Below, piece after piece: positions 58,296 through 64,000 of a stretch of 64,000 bases of DNA. The position numbers and the translations under genes are program-made. The stretch comes from Ranitomeya variabilis (taxonomy: Eukaryota > Chordata > Amphibia > Anura > Dendrobatidae), in assembly GCF_051348905.1 (NCBI RefSeq), contig NC_135239.1:182062757-182126756 (forward strand), read 5' to 3'. Position 1 is the stretch's first letter. Each line of letters starts with the position of its first letter. The notes under the pieces are model-generated. The model was not told where the DNA came from. It saw only the letters and a program-made list of their open reading frames with translations, and did no database searches.

Positions 58296-61200
58296 GGCAA
58301 GCAAAGACACACTTATACACACACACATACACGGCACACACATGCAGCACAACAAATGCTCATTTGATACATGTGATTCACATAAGCACACACATGACAC
58401 ACGCTATACACACCACACACACACACACACACACACCTTTATGCTGGAGGGAATGAGATGATGCACACTATCAGATGCAGCTCCTCCTGCTCCCAGCAGA
58501 CACCTTTCTGCCCTCTCCTCTGCTGGGACTGCCGACAAGAGCAGGAGTTGCTGACAGCAGGACAGGAGCCATCATCACCAGGAGCAGCACACACAGTGGG
58601 ACGGTGCTCTTTACTTATCTGCCGGCTCAGGTTGTTACTGGTGCTGGGTCTCTCTCCCTTCCCCTCAGAGGCTCCGTGCAGCAGGACAGGGCGCTGGCCA
58701 ATGAGCACTTCTATCACGCTGATGGGGGAGGTTCAGTGGCCGCTGCTCCTGTGCTTCACTGCAGGCTCCCATTTTACTGCTACAAACATTCCCAGAGTAC
58801 ATGGCCTGTGGTGACATCACGGTCACATGGCAGGTCACCTGATCGTGATGTCACTACAGGTCCTTAACCAGTCTCTACTCGGAAGCTTCACTGATAATGC
58901 TATTATCAGTGAAGCTTCTGCTGTAGATGCTGGGGGCCCCCAAGGGAGTGGGGGCCCCAGGCAGCTGCCTAGTCTGCCTGGCCCTAACGCCGGCCCTGTA
59001 CCTGAGTAGGAAACGTACCCCGGCCGAGAAAAATGATAGCGTAGTGGAGGAGTGCTTGGCCATTAAGTGGGCCTTGGAGTCCTTACGCTATTATTTGCTC
59101 AGGCAACTTTTTCGCTTGGTGACAGACCATTGATCTCGTCTGGACGAGAAATGCAAAGGAGAGGAATGCTCGGGTCACAAGATGGTTCCTGTCACTGCAA
59201 AACTTTAGCTTCACGGTGGAACATCGAGCGGGGAAGGCGCAAGGAAATGTGGATTGCCCTGGCATGGGCACAAGTTTTCCACCTCACAAGTTTGAACAGA
59301 GGGGGGGGATATGTAAGGCAGTGAGGGGGATCATATATGAGGGCCAGTATGTGTCCCCCAGGATGCGTTCAGCGTCATATTAAACCCGCTGGAGTGCCTT
59401 GTGTTTACAGCAAAACACCTGAAAATTACAAAGCAAAATAAGTGTGGATTTGGTCAAAGTAGTTGACCCAGTCAGATTTTAGGAAAGCGAGACATGGGCT
59501 TTTATTTTTAGAGGGATTTTCAGGGTTGGTATAGGGCAAATCCCTCTCTCTACTCAGGGTTTAGGGAGCGGCTCTATGGCCACGATTCCCATTTAGTCTC
59601 TCAGGTTAGTCTTGGGTGGATCAGTTTTAGTTTTGCAAGCTGCAGAGCATGAGGCTCTGTGCACCCAAGCCTGTGTGAAGCCAACACAGAGCCAGGGAGT
59701 CCAAAGCAGCTGAAGCAACCAGAAGTTATAGCGGTGCCATTGCCCACAGCAACGGGTTGGAACACGGACTGGTTTTCGAGAACCCGGCTGCAAACTGGAG
59801 GATATCCTTTTCCTGTTTATGTCAGTTCTGGAATAAAGACATTTTATGTTGAACTTTCTGTGGTCCCTGCCTATCTGTCGCACCGTGTAAACCCCGCTGC
59901 ACTACACCATCCATATACAGAATACAATGTCGTCACCGTCTTACTGTCTGTACTAATATTCACACACTCCAGATACATATTGTACAGTTACCTCTGGAAT
60001 TGCTTAATGATGTTATACTTTTCTAGAATTTCCGTGGATGGTCTCGCCATTGCCAGTATGTTGTCTGTGATCCTGAAATAAGCAAAAAGTCAAGTTGGTG
60101 TTTGTTTTCTCTATTATCACTAAGTAAAAAACTGCATTGAGTTTTCCAAATTTGGAAAACCCTTACTCCCTGGCTGCAATTTGTTGTAAAAAAAAATAAA
60201 AAAAACTGAGCTTTACTCACCCTCCCCGGGTCTAACGATGCTCGCGTTGCTGATGTCATGTCGACAGCTCTGCAGCCAATCAATGAGCTTGTGACGTCAA
60301 CTTGGGTTGAGCCACTGAGCTCAATGATTGACTGCAGCGCTGGAGACATGTCATGAATAATGCTGGCAAAAACAGTCACTGCAGTGCTAGACCTGGGGAT
60401 GGTGAGTAAGGCAGTGTTATGTTTGTTTTTTGTTGTGTTTTTCTTAAACAAACTGATCTGGATGAAAGGGGCTTTTCAGTTTTAAAGGGTTGTTCCTAAT
60501 ATTGTAAGTGATTCCATTCTGTAACCGAGAGAGCACAGCTCCGAAATGCCTCGGTGGCTGTGCAAGTTTGCCAACACTCTGTTTACTGTCTACAATGCAT
60601 GTCAGAGCCGCGTTCTCTCTTGCAAGTCGAGGTGTTAGGTTTCATGTTTCACAATACACATTACTAAATAGATCTGCTAGACCTGATGAGGCCGGTGTAC
60701 TTTCTTTGAAATCCATGTCATAATGGCTGTATAATCTTTTTTCAAAGTTTAAACTCAAAATCCAACCACCCAGCCTGATTGACAGCTCCTCAGTGTCCCT
60801 CCTTCATGCTGCTGCGCTGCGGAAATATTATGCTGCCCAGTACAATTTTCTGCCGACAGACTGGTTACCCTTGAAATGTCACTCTTTAACTGAACGTATA
60901 AAATGATCATTTCTACATTAGGATTATACATGGACCTTTACAGTAAGTACGCCAGTCAAATCAGGTCTAATAAAATCTATTAAAAAATATATGCAGTTTT
61001 TATTGTAAGAACTGATTACAGGTGACAGATCTGCTTTAAACGGTTTGAAAATCGGATCCCTTGCACTTAAACAGGTTTTCTGAGAACTGATCCAAGATGA
61101 CCGCTGTCTCCTAATTCCGGCTTCAATGCGTCCTAGTCATGCGTACCGCCTTGTCAGTGGTATGATCTTGCATAACTTCTCAGAGAACCCCTTTAGGAAA

Positions 61201-63375
61201 GTTTGTCTGGGAAAGTTTCACATTTCCCTGCAGCACCACCACAGGCTGAATGAAGTATTACAAAGCTCTAATGGCAATCAATGAGCAGCCCATGTCATGT
61301 GTGAATGTGCCGGGTCCTCCATTGAAGGCGCATGCTTTTTATTTCCCCTCCTCTGTGTCTGATACATGAGGATCCACCATAATAAACTTAAAAATCCTTA
61401 AGATAATATTTTCCTAAATCAAAACACCCCTTTAAATGAGTTGTCTCAGGAGACGAAACATATCTTATAAAAAAGAGGGGGGGGGGGGGAATACCAAGAT
61501 TTCCTTAATAATCAATTAAAATAATGAGCGGTTTCTATAATCCCATGATTATGCTCCGCTCCTACGCAAGATCCGTGCCGATCTAGTAGACCATTAACGA
61601 GCAACCGCCAGAGATTACCAGGAGGAGTACAGTCCCTTAATGACTTGTTCCTCATCACTCCACCGTGCCGGGTTTTCATATTTACAAGCCCGACCTCCGC
61701 ACGTCATGGAACACTGCATGTGGCCGGGGATGACATGGCGCAGACGCTCCCCAACCTTGGTGTATTTCGATGTTGGACGTCTGACGCTTCCTAAGTCAAG
61801 AAAACACAAAGAAATGTGGATCATTAATTAGGTAACCTAGTAGAGCGCTCCAGTTTCCATACATGTGTTTCCCCACTTCAGTGTTCAAGAGAAGAATATT
61901 TGGGGTCCTACAAAAGAAGACTATAGGGTCCGATTCATAATTGCACTTGCGCTTTTTTTCATCCAATTTTGGGGTTTTTTTTGCCTCTTTTTCATTTGCC
62001 CCTTATTCTTCCATTAATTTGTGCCTTCTTTTAAGTCCATTTTATATGTATTCACCTGTCTTTTCTTTTTTCTTATGTTCATTGTGGTGAAATGGGGGAG
62101 TTGGATTTCCCAAAATTTTATGTACGCCTGAAATTTCTGCGTAAAATTATGCATCATTTAGCAAAACGCATGACTTTTTGTGCTTAAAAAAAAAATGTAA
62201 AATAGGTGAAAAATAAAGAACATTTTCTACATTTTGAACAAAATTCATAAACCGCTAGGACCATTTTTTTTTTTTTCAGGCTTTAAGTAGTACCCTAATG
62301 TTATCTGATGTATCTGGAGCGGTAGCAGGAAGTGTATTAAAGAAAACCTCTTCACTTGCCACAAACTATGTAATTTTTGTTTTACCTGGCGTGTAAATGC
62401 CGCTGTTCTCCTGAATCCGGCGATGAATTTCTTGTGTTCCTACGCCTCTCCGTTCCTGAGATATGGGCCCTTCTTCACTGTATGTGAATCTTTTAAGCCA
62501 ACTGGGCGTGGCCTCCAAGAAAACTCCCGCGGAGAAGAGGTGTGGCCACTCTCACGGGATATTACACACAGGGTATAAGGGGTCATATCTCAGGAACGGA
62601 GAGGCACATAAAGAAAAGAAAAACATCGCCGGATTCAGGAGAACAGCGGCATTTATAACAGGCAATAATAATTACATATTTATGGCGAGTGAGAAGCCAC
62701 TGACTGTATGTCACATCTAGAAACATCTAAAATTTCATTGTTCCCCACTCACCAAACTTCCACCCAAAAATATATTTACAGCTATGTTACCAGAAAAAAA
62801 AACTTTTACAAAATTTAGACATGTTTTTCAACTAAAAATATGGAAGTAACCTTACAAGCTTGATATCACTGTAGTCGTACTATCCTGAAAAATCATGTTA
62901 CCAGGTCATTTTCACCGCGCAGTGAATGGGTCGGTTAAGCCGCACATTTCACACTTTACACTGCGGATCGACCGGATCTCAGACATTTCCGAAGCCCCAG
63001 CAGTAGGACAAATTAATCCTTTCTACCCAACCCCTGGATCACTGTAGGCATGTCCTTAAAAATAATATTTAAAAAACAAATTCTAATAGTCAAAATAAGT
63101 TAGAATCTCAAACAATTCAGAAAAATAAAAAAAGTTATATTGAAAAAAAACAAAAAAACTTAACTTTTTATCTGGAAGCCACTTGTCGCCCCTTCGTCTG
63201 TGCTGATTGATGACATGGCCACCATGACTCTATGAGTAGAGGAGGACAGTAGCTCGATGGCGGAGCCGCGCCGTCGCTGGAGGCGGATGACAGCAGCGGA
63301 GGTGGAATGTCTGCGGCCGCGGAGAAAGGTACTGACGATATTCACAGCTGAAAGTCTGCGGGGCGATGGCTGCAT
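38844..63375 (-). CDS. ptpdc1: PTPDC1, protein tyrosine phosphatase domain-containing 1 (whole gene, nine coding exons)
   Basis: The exons, in order, are 63375-63165, 61790-61619, 60072-59992, 51845-51727, 49958-49821, 47277-46046, 42356-42171, 39943-39833 and 38930-38844. Every junction has AG/GT and the phases join. The sum is 2337 bases, or 778 codons plus stop, close to the human protein (about 750-800). Residues 80-250 form the cysteine phosphatase domain, with the WKD loop acid at Asp204 and the P-loop [10 protein letters not shown] (Cys233, Arg239). The rest is a PTPDC1-specific region ending in a conserved C-terminal block. From the literature, the human protein localises to centrosomes and affects cilium length. 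No frameshift or stop is seen, so the gene looks intact. Confidence 0.97.
39421..39683. mobile_element. GGGGTTGTCCACTAC-type MITE in PTPDC1 intron 8
   Basis: AAAGGGGTTGTCCACTACTC at the left is mirrored by GAGTAGTGGACAACCCC at the right. The centre is GC-rich (GCCGCCGCCGCTCTGGAACG, then GCGCCGG). A related, longer copy lies at 40727-41182. Confidence 0.85.
39833..39943 (-). CDS. ptpdc1: PTPDC1 coding exon 8
   Basis: The exon has acceptor TACAG and donor GTAGGT. Residues 714-750 read [20 protein letters not shown], then [17 protein letters not shown]. The human counterpart starts GQHQTILCVLHCIVNLQ. The 111 bases are in phase on both sides. Confidence 0.95.
40200..40660. repeat. GTAGCAGAGCTGTGTGTG-type minisatellite split by a (TA)n tract
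   Basis: Degenerate units such as ATGTAGCAGAGTTGTGTG fill the stretch. A pure TA tract occupies 40383-40476. The related array at 41262-41416 has cleaner units of about 32 bp (GATGTAGCAGAGCAGTGTG). The two arrays are separated by a MITE, so they were probably one array before its insertion. Confidence 0.88.
40727..41182. mobile_element. Long palindromic copy of the GTTGTCCACTAC MITE
   Basis: The left part TTTAAAGAAGTTGTCCACTA and right part TAATGGAAAACCCCTTTAA are degenerate inverted ends. Inside, CCAATCAGCGCTGGCTTCAC, then AGTCTCTGCC, is mirrored by AGTGAAGCCAGCGCTGATTG, and AACTGAACATGAAGAGGAAG by CTTCCTCTTAACGTTCAGTT. The whole element can fold into a long hairpin. Confidence 0.85.
41262..41416. 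repeat. About 32-bp tandem repeat (GATGTAGCAGAGCAGTGTG)
   Basis: Four to five units follow the MITE at 40727-41182. The motif is the same as in the array to its left. Minus-strand frames of the TNTLLCYI type are by-products. Confidence 0.88.
42171..42356 (-). CDS. ptpdc1: PTPDC1 coding exon 7
   Basis: The acceptor is TTAG at 42360-42357, the donor GTAACT. The 62 codons (residues 652-713) begin [20 protein letters not shown], continue [18 protein letters not shown], and end LYLLEK. Human has WERICGERDPFILCSLMWSW and VEQLKEPVITK. Confidence 0.96.
42560..43660 (-). mobile_element. RTE-like LINE fragment in PTPDC1 intron 6
   Basis: The minus strand carries an endonuclease piece at about 43500-43310: [35 protein letters not shown] later piece at about 43130-42950 reads YLGSMVPKD-like, [22 protein letters not shown]-terminal tail at 42740-42570 reads [20 protein letters not shown]. 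These are characteristic of RTE-type LINEs. Most of the reverse transcriptase between endonuclease and tail is missing, and frames are broken in several places. Confidence 0.75.
43818..45091. mobile_element. TTAA-flanked DNA transposon, non-autonomous, 1.27 kb
   Basis: The ends TTAACCCCTTCACGACC and GGTCGGGAAGGGGTTAA are inverted repeats with TTAA on both sides (43818-43821 and 45088-45091). The interior has T-rich sequence with CCATAACTTTTTTATTTTTC blocks, and its right part holds several perfect hairpins (CGATCTGATG, then TTCGCTGCTATGTAG; GACATGTCAGCTGTTC). No transposase is seen. TTAA targeting fits piggyBac or Kolobok. Other fragments: 30575-30797, 45345-45640 and 63744-64000. Confidence 0.85.
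45345..45640. mobile_element. Old remnant of a T-rich TTAA-type transposon
   Basis: CCCTTCCCACTATAACTATT, then GGAGAGCCATATCTTTTTTA, then ACATAGCCATATGAATTG follow the block order of the left part of the element at 43818, with much divergence. Confidence 0.6.
45643..45985. mobile_element. MITE with AAAGGGGT ends
   Basis: AAAGGGGTATTACCAAGTTT and the inverse of AAATTAGTACAACCCCTTT bound the copy. GGGATAGGGAATAACTTCC and TGGATATGGAATAACTTCC are inner blocks, with GATCTTCTGATCC in the middle. It ends 60 bp before exon 6 of PTPDC1 (on plus coordinates). Confidence 0.75.
46046..47277 (-). CDS. ptpdc1: PTPDC1 coding exon 6 (largest exon)
   Basis: The exon begins after TTTTCCAG with GC GTG TTA, completing the P-loop glycine, then [19 protein letters not shown] (residues 242-). 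It encodes residues 241-651. Conserved blocks are [57 protein letters not shown] and [20 protein letters not shown]. The middle is serine-rich and less conserved, with an acidic stretch [16 protein letters not shown]. It ends MWQ before donor GTAAAC. Confidence 0.97.
47278..48891. other. PTPDC1 intron 5, part without recognised features
   Basis: The 2.5-kb intron runs from 49820 to 47278. This part contains one Tc1-like remnant at most: about 47890-48250, with GGGATAATACTATGGGCTTG and CAACACCTTTAGGATGAACT reading like a decayed transposase end (CFGPSPTS-type). The call is weak. No other element is clear. Confidence 0.4.
48892..49767. mobile_element. piggyBac transposon, internally deleted
   Basis: TTAACCCTGCTGTGGAACCA at the left and TGGTTCCACAGCAGGGTTAA at the right are perfect 20-base inverted ends including TTAA, the piggyBac target. 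Inner blocks GGGGTCATATAGACCCC and GGGGTCATATAAACCCC are each near-palindromic. About 860 bp long, it keeps only the end of the transposase. A perfect inverted repeat lies inside at 49147-49208. It inserted in PTPDC1 intron 5, 53 bp from the donor of exon 5. Confidence 0.93.
49237..49431 (+). pseudogene. piggyBac transposase C-terminal zinc-finger remnant
   Basis: The 63-codon frame reads [20 protein letters not shown], then FTCEEH, then TCSDC, with paired cysteines spaced as in the C-terminal RING-like finger of piggyBac transposases. The DDD catalytic core is absent. The stop TAA follows at 49429. Confidence 0.9.
49821..49958 (-). CDS. ptpdc1: PTPDC1 coding exon 5 (phosphatase active site)
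   Basis: The exon follows TTTCAG and begins (A)TC TAT TTT. Residues 195-240 contain [18 protein letters not shown], then [20 protein letters not shown], then GRT, ending phase 1 before GTAAGG. Cys233 is the nucleophile and Arg239 the phosphate binder of the HC(X)5R motif. Asp204 in WKD is the likely general acid. Confidence 0.98.
50440..50850. mobile_element. Palindromic MITE in PTPDC1 intron 4
   Basis: TTAAAGGGAACCTTCCACTG at the left is answered by GACAAAGGTCCTCTTTAAAG at the right. Inner arms CGCTGTTCCACTGGTTC and TTCCGGAATCAGTGGAACAG are inverted. The middle has GTGGGCGTGGCCGTGTTTTG. Confidence 0.7.
51727..51845 (-). CDS. ptpdc1: PTPDC1 coding exon 4
   Basis: The acceptor is CCAAAG, the donor GTAAGT. 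The codons give (S)[17 protein letters not shown], then [20 protein letters not shown], then AE; residues 155-194. Human has [18 protein letters not shown] and [13 protein letters not shown]. The 119 bases join phase 2 to phase 1. Confidence 0.97.
52360..54117. repeat. Degenerate minisatellite in PTPDC1 intron 3
   Basis: Blocks like GGCACAGATAGTACTGCCT, then CCTGTTTCTTCTTGTAAAT, recur roughly every 55-75 bp, with heavy divergence. The array is interrupted by a Harbinger MITE at 53097-53832 and ends at an L2-like LINE at 54118. A few units resume after 56042. Confidence 0.75.
53097..53832. mobile_element. 736-bp palindromic PIF/Harbinger-type MITE
   Basis: The ends GGGTACTGTCACAC and GTGTGACAGTACCC are flanked by TTA (53094-53096 and 53833-53835). 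Inside are nested inverted repeats: GTAAACATCGGGTTACTAAG and its mirror appear twice, and a central palindrome pairs CATTCCGGTGTCCGCCAGGT, then CCCTCGCAGTCTGC, with its inverse (53408-53585). Practically the whole element can form one hairpin with side hairpins. No coding capacity. Confidence 0.92.
54118..55511 (+). mobile_element. L2/CR1-group LINE, 5'-truncated
   Basis: The copy starts within the reverse transcriptase and ends with an untranslated tail (GTAAAGCGCCATGGAATAAA, then TGGCGCTATAAC) and an AAT microsatellite at 55466-55511, the usual 3' end of this group. It sits in PTPDC1 intron 3, opposite to the gene. One in-frame stop in about 380 codons points to a recent insertion. Confidence 0.9.
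54124..55255 (+). pseudogene. LINE reverse transcriptase fragment, one in-frame stop
   Basis: The frame reads [20 protein letters not shown] (motif A; related copies have AFDT), then [17 protein letters not shown], then the catalytic [10 protein letters not shown], then [12 protein letters not shown], then [31 protein letters not shown] and [19 protein letters not shown] at 55154-55156 sits where related copies have Trp (WNSLP-type). The same frame continues [17 protein letters not shown] to TAA at 55253. The N-terminus, endonuclease and first RT fingers are missing. Confidence 0.92.
55513..56042. mobile_element. Palindromic MITE with AGAGGACCTGTCACTTGC ends
   Basis: AGAGGACCTGTCACTTGCTC and GAGCAAGTGATAGGTCC are inverted ends. 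Inner arms GAGCGCAGTATGTGAAATCT and GAGATTTCACATACTGAGCT, and CGCAGTCTTCTCTGGGG and CCCCAGAGAAGACTC, are inverted too. It directly abuts the AAT tail of the LINE. Confidence 0.88.
57494..58998. mobile_element. hAT-type DNA transposon, non-autonomous, inside the LTR fossil
   Basis: The ends CAGGGCCGGTTTTAG and CTAACGCCGGCCCTG are inverted repeats. An 8-bp target duplication TACCTGAG lies at 57486-57493 and 58999-59006, as for hAT. It contains expanded TG, TA and CA microsatellites (57767-58436) and a short perfect hairpin at 58882-58919. No transposase was recognised. Confidence 0.93.
57767..58436. repeat. Compound (TG)n/(TA)n/(CACA)n microsatellite
   Basis: Interleaved TGTGTG, TATATA and ACACAC runs, with repeated TTATACACACACATA, GGCACACACTTATA blocks. 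The long plus-strand frames ([13 protein letters not shown]-like) are by-products. Confidence 0.95.
59992..60072 (-). CDS. ptpdc1: PTPDC1 coding exon 3
   Basis: The acceptor is TTTCAG, the donor GTAACT. It completes Trp128, then reads [20 protein letters not shown], then IIKQFQ; residues 128-154. Human has [20 protein letters not shown]. The 81 bases join phase 2 to phase 2. Confidence 0.95.
60123..60490. mobile_element. MITE-like block in PTPDC1 intron 2
   Basis: GAGTTTTCCAAATTTGGAAA, then ACCC, at the left and GGGCTTTTCAGTTTTAAAGG at the right are degenerate inverted ends. CTCACCCTCCCCGGGTCTA and CTAGACCTGGGGATGGTGAG form inner arms around CAATGAGCTTGTGACGTC and GAGCTCAATGATTG. Confidence 0.6.
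61619..61790 (-). CDS. ptpdc1: PTPDC1 coding exon 2
   Basis: The acceptor is CTTAG. The exon starts GA AGC GTC, completing Arg71. Residues 71-127 read (R)[17 protein letters not shown], then [20 protein letters not shown], then [19 protein letters not shown]. It ends TG before donor GTAATC (Trp128 split). Human has [20 protein letters not shown] and [19 protein letters not shown]. Confidence 0.97.
62385..62665. mobile_element. Palindromic MITE in PTPDC1 intron 1
   Basis: TGCCGCTGTTCTCCTGAATC, then CGGCGATG, is mirrored by CATCGCCGGATTCAGGAGAA, then CAGCGGCA. CCTCTCCGTTCCTGAGATAT is mirrored by ATATCTCAGGAACGGAGAGG. The spacer holds GGGCGTGGCCTCC and GGTGTGGCCACTC. A diverged relative is at 32395-32640. 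Confidence 0.88.
63165..63375 (-). CDS. ptpdc1: PTPDC1 coding exon 1 (N-terminus)
   Basis: The start ATG at 63375-63373 lies in CACCATGC. Residues 1-70 read [57 protein letters not shown] and end FQIK, then one base of Arg71 before donor GTTAAG. I recall a human isoform with MQVQDATRRPSAVRFLSSFL, GRRHSTSDPVLRLQQARRG and KLLSSSSLQVMVAVSSVS in this place; the similarity decides the start over an in-frame ATG further upstream (63468). The exon is GC-rich. Confidence 0.9.
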
Positions 63376-63478
63376 GGTGTGCGCTGACCTGTCACACAAC
63401 TGCCAGGAACTGCACAACTTACTGGGAAATGTGCGGACGGATTTATAGTATCTCACTGCACCGCACAATAGGCTGAGA

Positions 63479-63494
63479 GGTTTCTATAGAAACC
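63479..63494. promoter_or_regulatory. Palindromic RFX-type X-box upstream of PTPDC1
   Basis: GGTTTCTATAGAAACC is a perfect 16-base palindrome resembling the X-box GTTGCCATGGAAAC bound by RFX factors. It lies 104 bases upstream of the PTPDC1 ATG. X-boxes are typical of cilium gene promoters, which fits the role reported for PTPDC1. Function is inference. Confidence 0.5.
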
Positions 63495-63743
63495 AACAAT
63501 TCGCTCATTGATGGTATTAAATCATCCGTCTAGGCTGCACCGGCTCCATGAGTGCACGGGTATAGCAGAGGCTGCCGGTGCCTCGGACACATCGGGAGGC
63601 TCATACTTCCACCACAGTGAAGGCTCAGGCTACCGGAGGGGCAGGTAATGGAGGAAGTCACAGGCTTTGCTGTCAAATCCAAAATCTGTCATCACTTCAA
63701 GCTGATTTTGTTTCCCCTTTTATGCAAAAAACAGCACTGGGCT

Positions 63744-64000
63744 TTAACCCTTTCAGGATCAGGTAACTTTTTATTTTTACCTCCCCTTCTTACAAGAACC
63801 ATAACTTTTTTTTTCCTTCCACATAAGTCATACAAAGGCTGGTTTTTTTTTTTTTTTCGTTTTTTTTAAGGTACGTGTTAAGATTTTGAAATACACTATT
63901 CACTTTACTGAAAAACAAATGTGGGATGATATAGAATGCAATAGAACTGCTTTTTTTTTTTTCGATTTTGCCTTTATGACATTCAGAGAGCGATCAAAAT
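63744..64000. mobile_element. T-rich TTAA-type transposon, left part, cut by window end
   Basis: TTAACCCTTTCAGGATCAGG, then CCTTCTTACAAGAACCATAA, then CTTTTTTTTTCCTTCC follow the left end of the element at 43818. The window ends within it. Confidence 0.65.

Larger units (their letters stand above)
56630..59892 (+). mobile_element. Ty3/gypsy LTR retrotransposon fossil with nested hAT element
   Basis: Two direct repeats of about 480-580 bp, at about 56630-57112 and 59313-59892, share GGCAGTGAGGGGGAT, TTTACAGCAAAAC and GTGCCATTGCCCACAGCAAC; these are the LTRs. Between them is a short piece of pol with gypsy-type reverse transcriptase/RNase H sequence ([25 protein letters not shown]). A purine-rich tract precedes the right LTR. 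Most of the internal region is missing, so the element is broken in several ways. The two LTRs differ roughly once per 8-10 bases by eye, so it is old. A hAT element inserted within the pol piece. The right LTR ends about 100 bp from PTPDC1 exon 3. Confidence 0.88.

Noticed and set aside
57774-58461. Plus- and minus-strand frames rich in His, Thr, Ile and Tyr
   Set aside because: They run over a compound TG/TA/CA microsatellite inside a hAT element.
63257-63448. Plus-strand frame starting [10 protein letters not shown] with a possible GTACTG donor
   Set aside because: The opposite strand here is PTPDC1 exon 1, supported by similarity to the N-terminus I recall for human PTPDC1 and by exon phase. 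The plus-strand frame is its shadow.
1-64000. tRNA, rRNA or snRNA genes elsewhere
   Set aside because: No tRNA A/B boxes with pairing stems, and no rRNA or spliceosomal RNA sequence, were recognised on reading. A covariance-model scan would be needed to exclude small ones.

Overview
This is a vertebrate nuclear window, most likely from a frog or other amphibian with a large, transposon-rich genome. Two conserved anchors fix its identity. The first is a complete PTPDC1 gene on the minus strand: nine coding exons between 63375 and 38844, about 778 codons, all with GT/AG junctions and matching phases. The second is a two-hairpin let-7 cluster, also on the minus strand: let-7a-like at about 5306-5392 and let-7f at about 5078-5168. 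PTPDC1 followed by the let-7a-1/let-7f-1 cluster is the gene order of human 9q22, so the synteny supports both calls. The amphibian assignment is an inference from the repeat families (TTAA- and TWA-flanked palindromic MITEs, CR1-like, L1-like, RTE-like and L2-like LINEs, several Tc1 families).

Layout. 1-4260: two CR1-like LINE fragments head to tail, with a Harbinger MITE nested in one, then a truncated terminal-repeat MITE. 4261-5400: let-7 locus with two CTCF-like motifs. 5400-14060: old repeats, a 3' L1-like insertion with target duplication, a 23-bp tandem repeat and possibly conserved non-coding DNA. 14068-20720: a 6.6-kb array of a 50-bp satellite that runs directly into a MITE whose end looks like its source. 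21065-25740: an inverted minisatellite, a Tc1 element with 200-bp terminal repeats, and a truncated second Tc1 type. 25741-28755: a 30-bp array, a GC-rich stretch with promoter-like motifs (ETS/CRE, three CCAAT boxes, CACGTG), and a C-rich minisatellite. 28756-38230: mostly old repeats plus a third Tc1-like element. 38844-63375: PTPDC1, whose introns hold an RTE-like fragment, a piggyBac deletion derivative, a 736-bp palindromic Harbinger MITE, an L2-like LINE with one stop, and a gypsy LTR fossil split by a hAT element.

Functionally the window contributes a ciliary/centrosomal dual-specificity phosphatase gene and a conserved microRNA cluster. The GC-rich block near 27.5 kb is a candidate start for the let-7 primary transcript, and a palindromic RFX-type X-box lies just upstream of PTPDC1 exon 1. 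The long open frames over the satellite, the 30-bp array and the C-rich tract are artefacts of tandem repetition, not genes.
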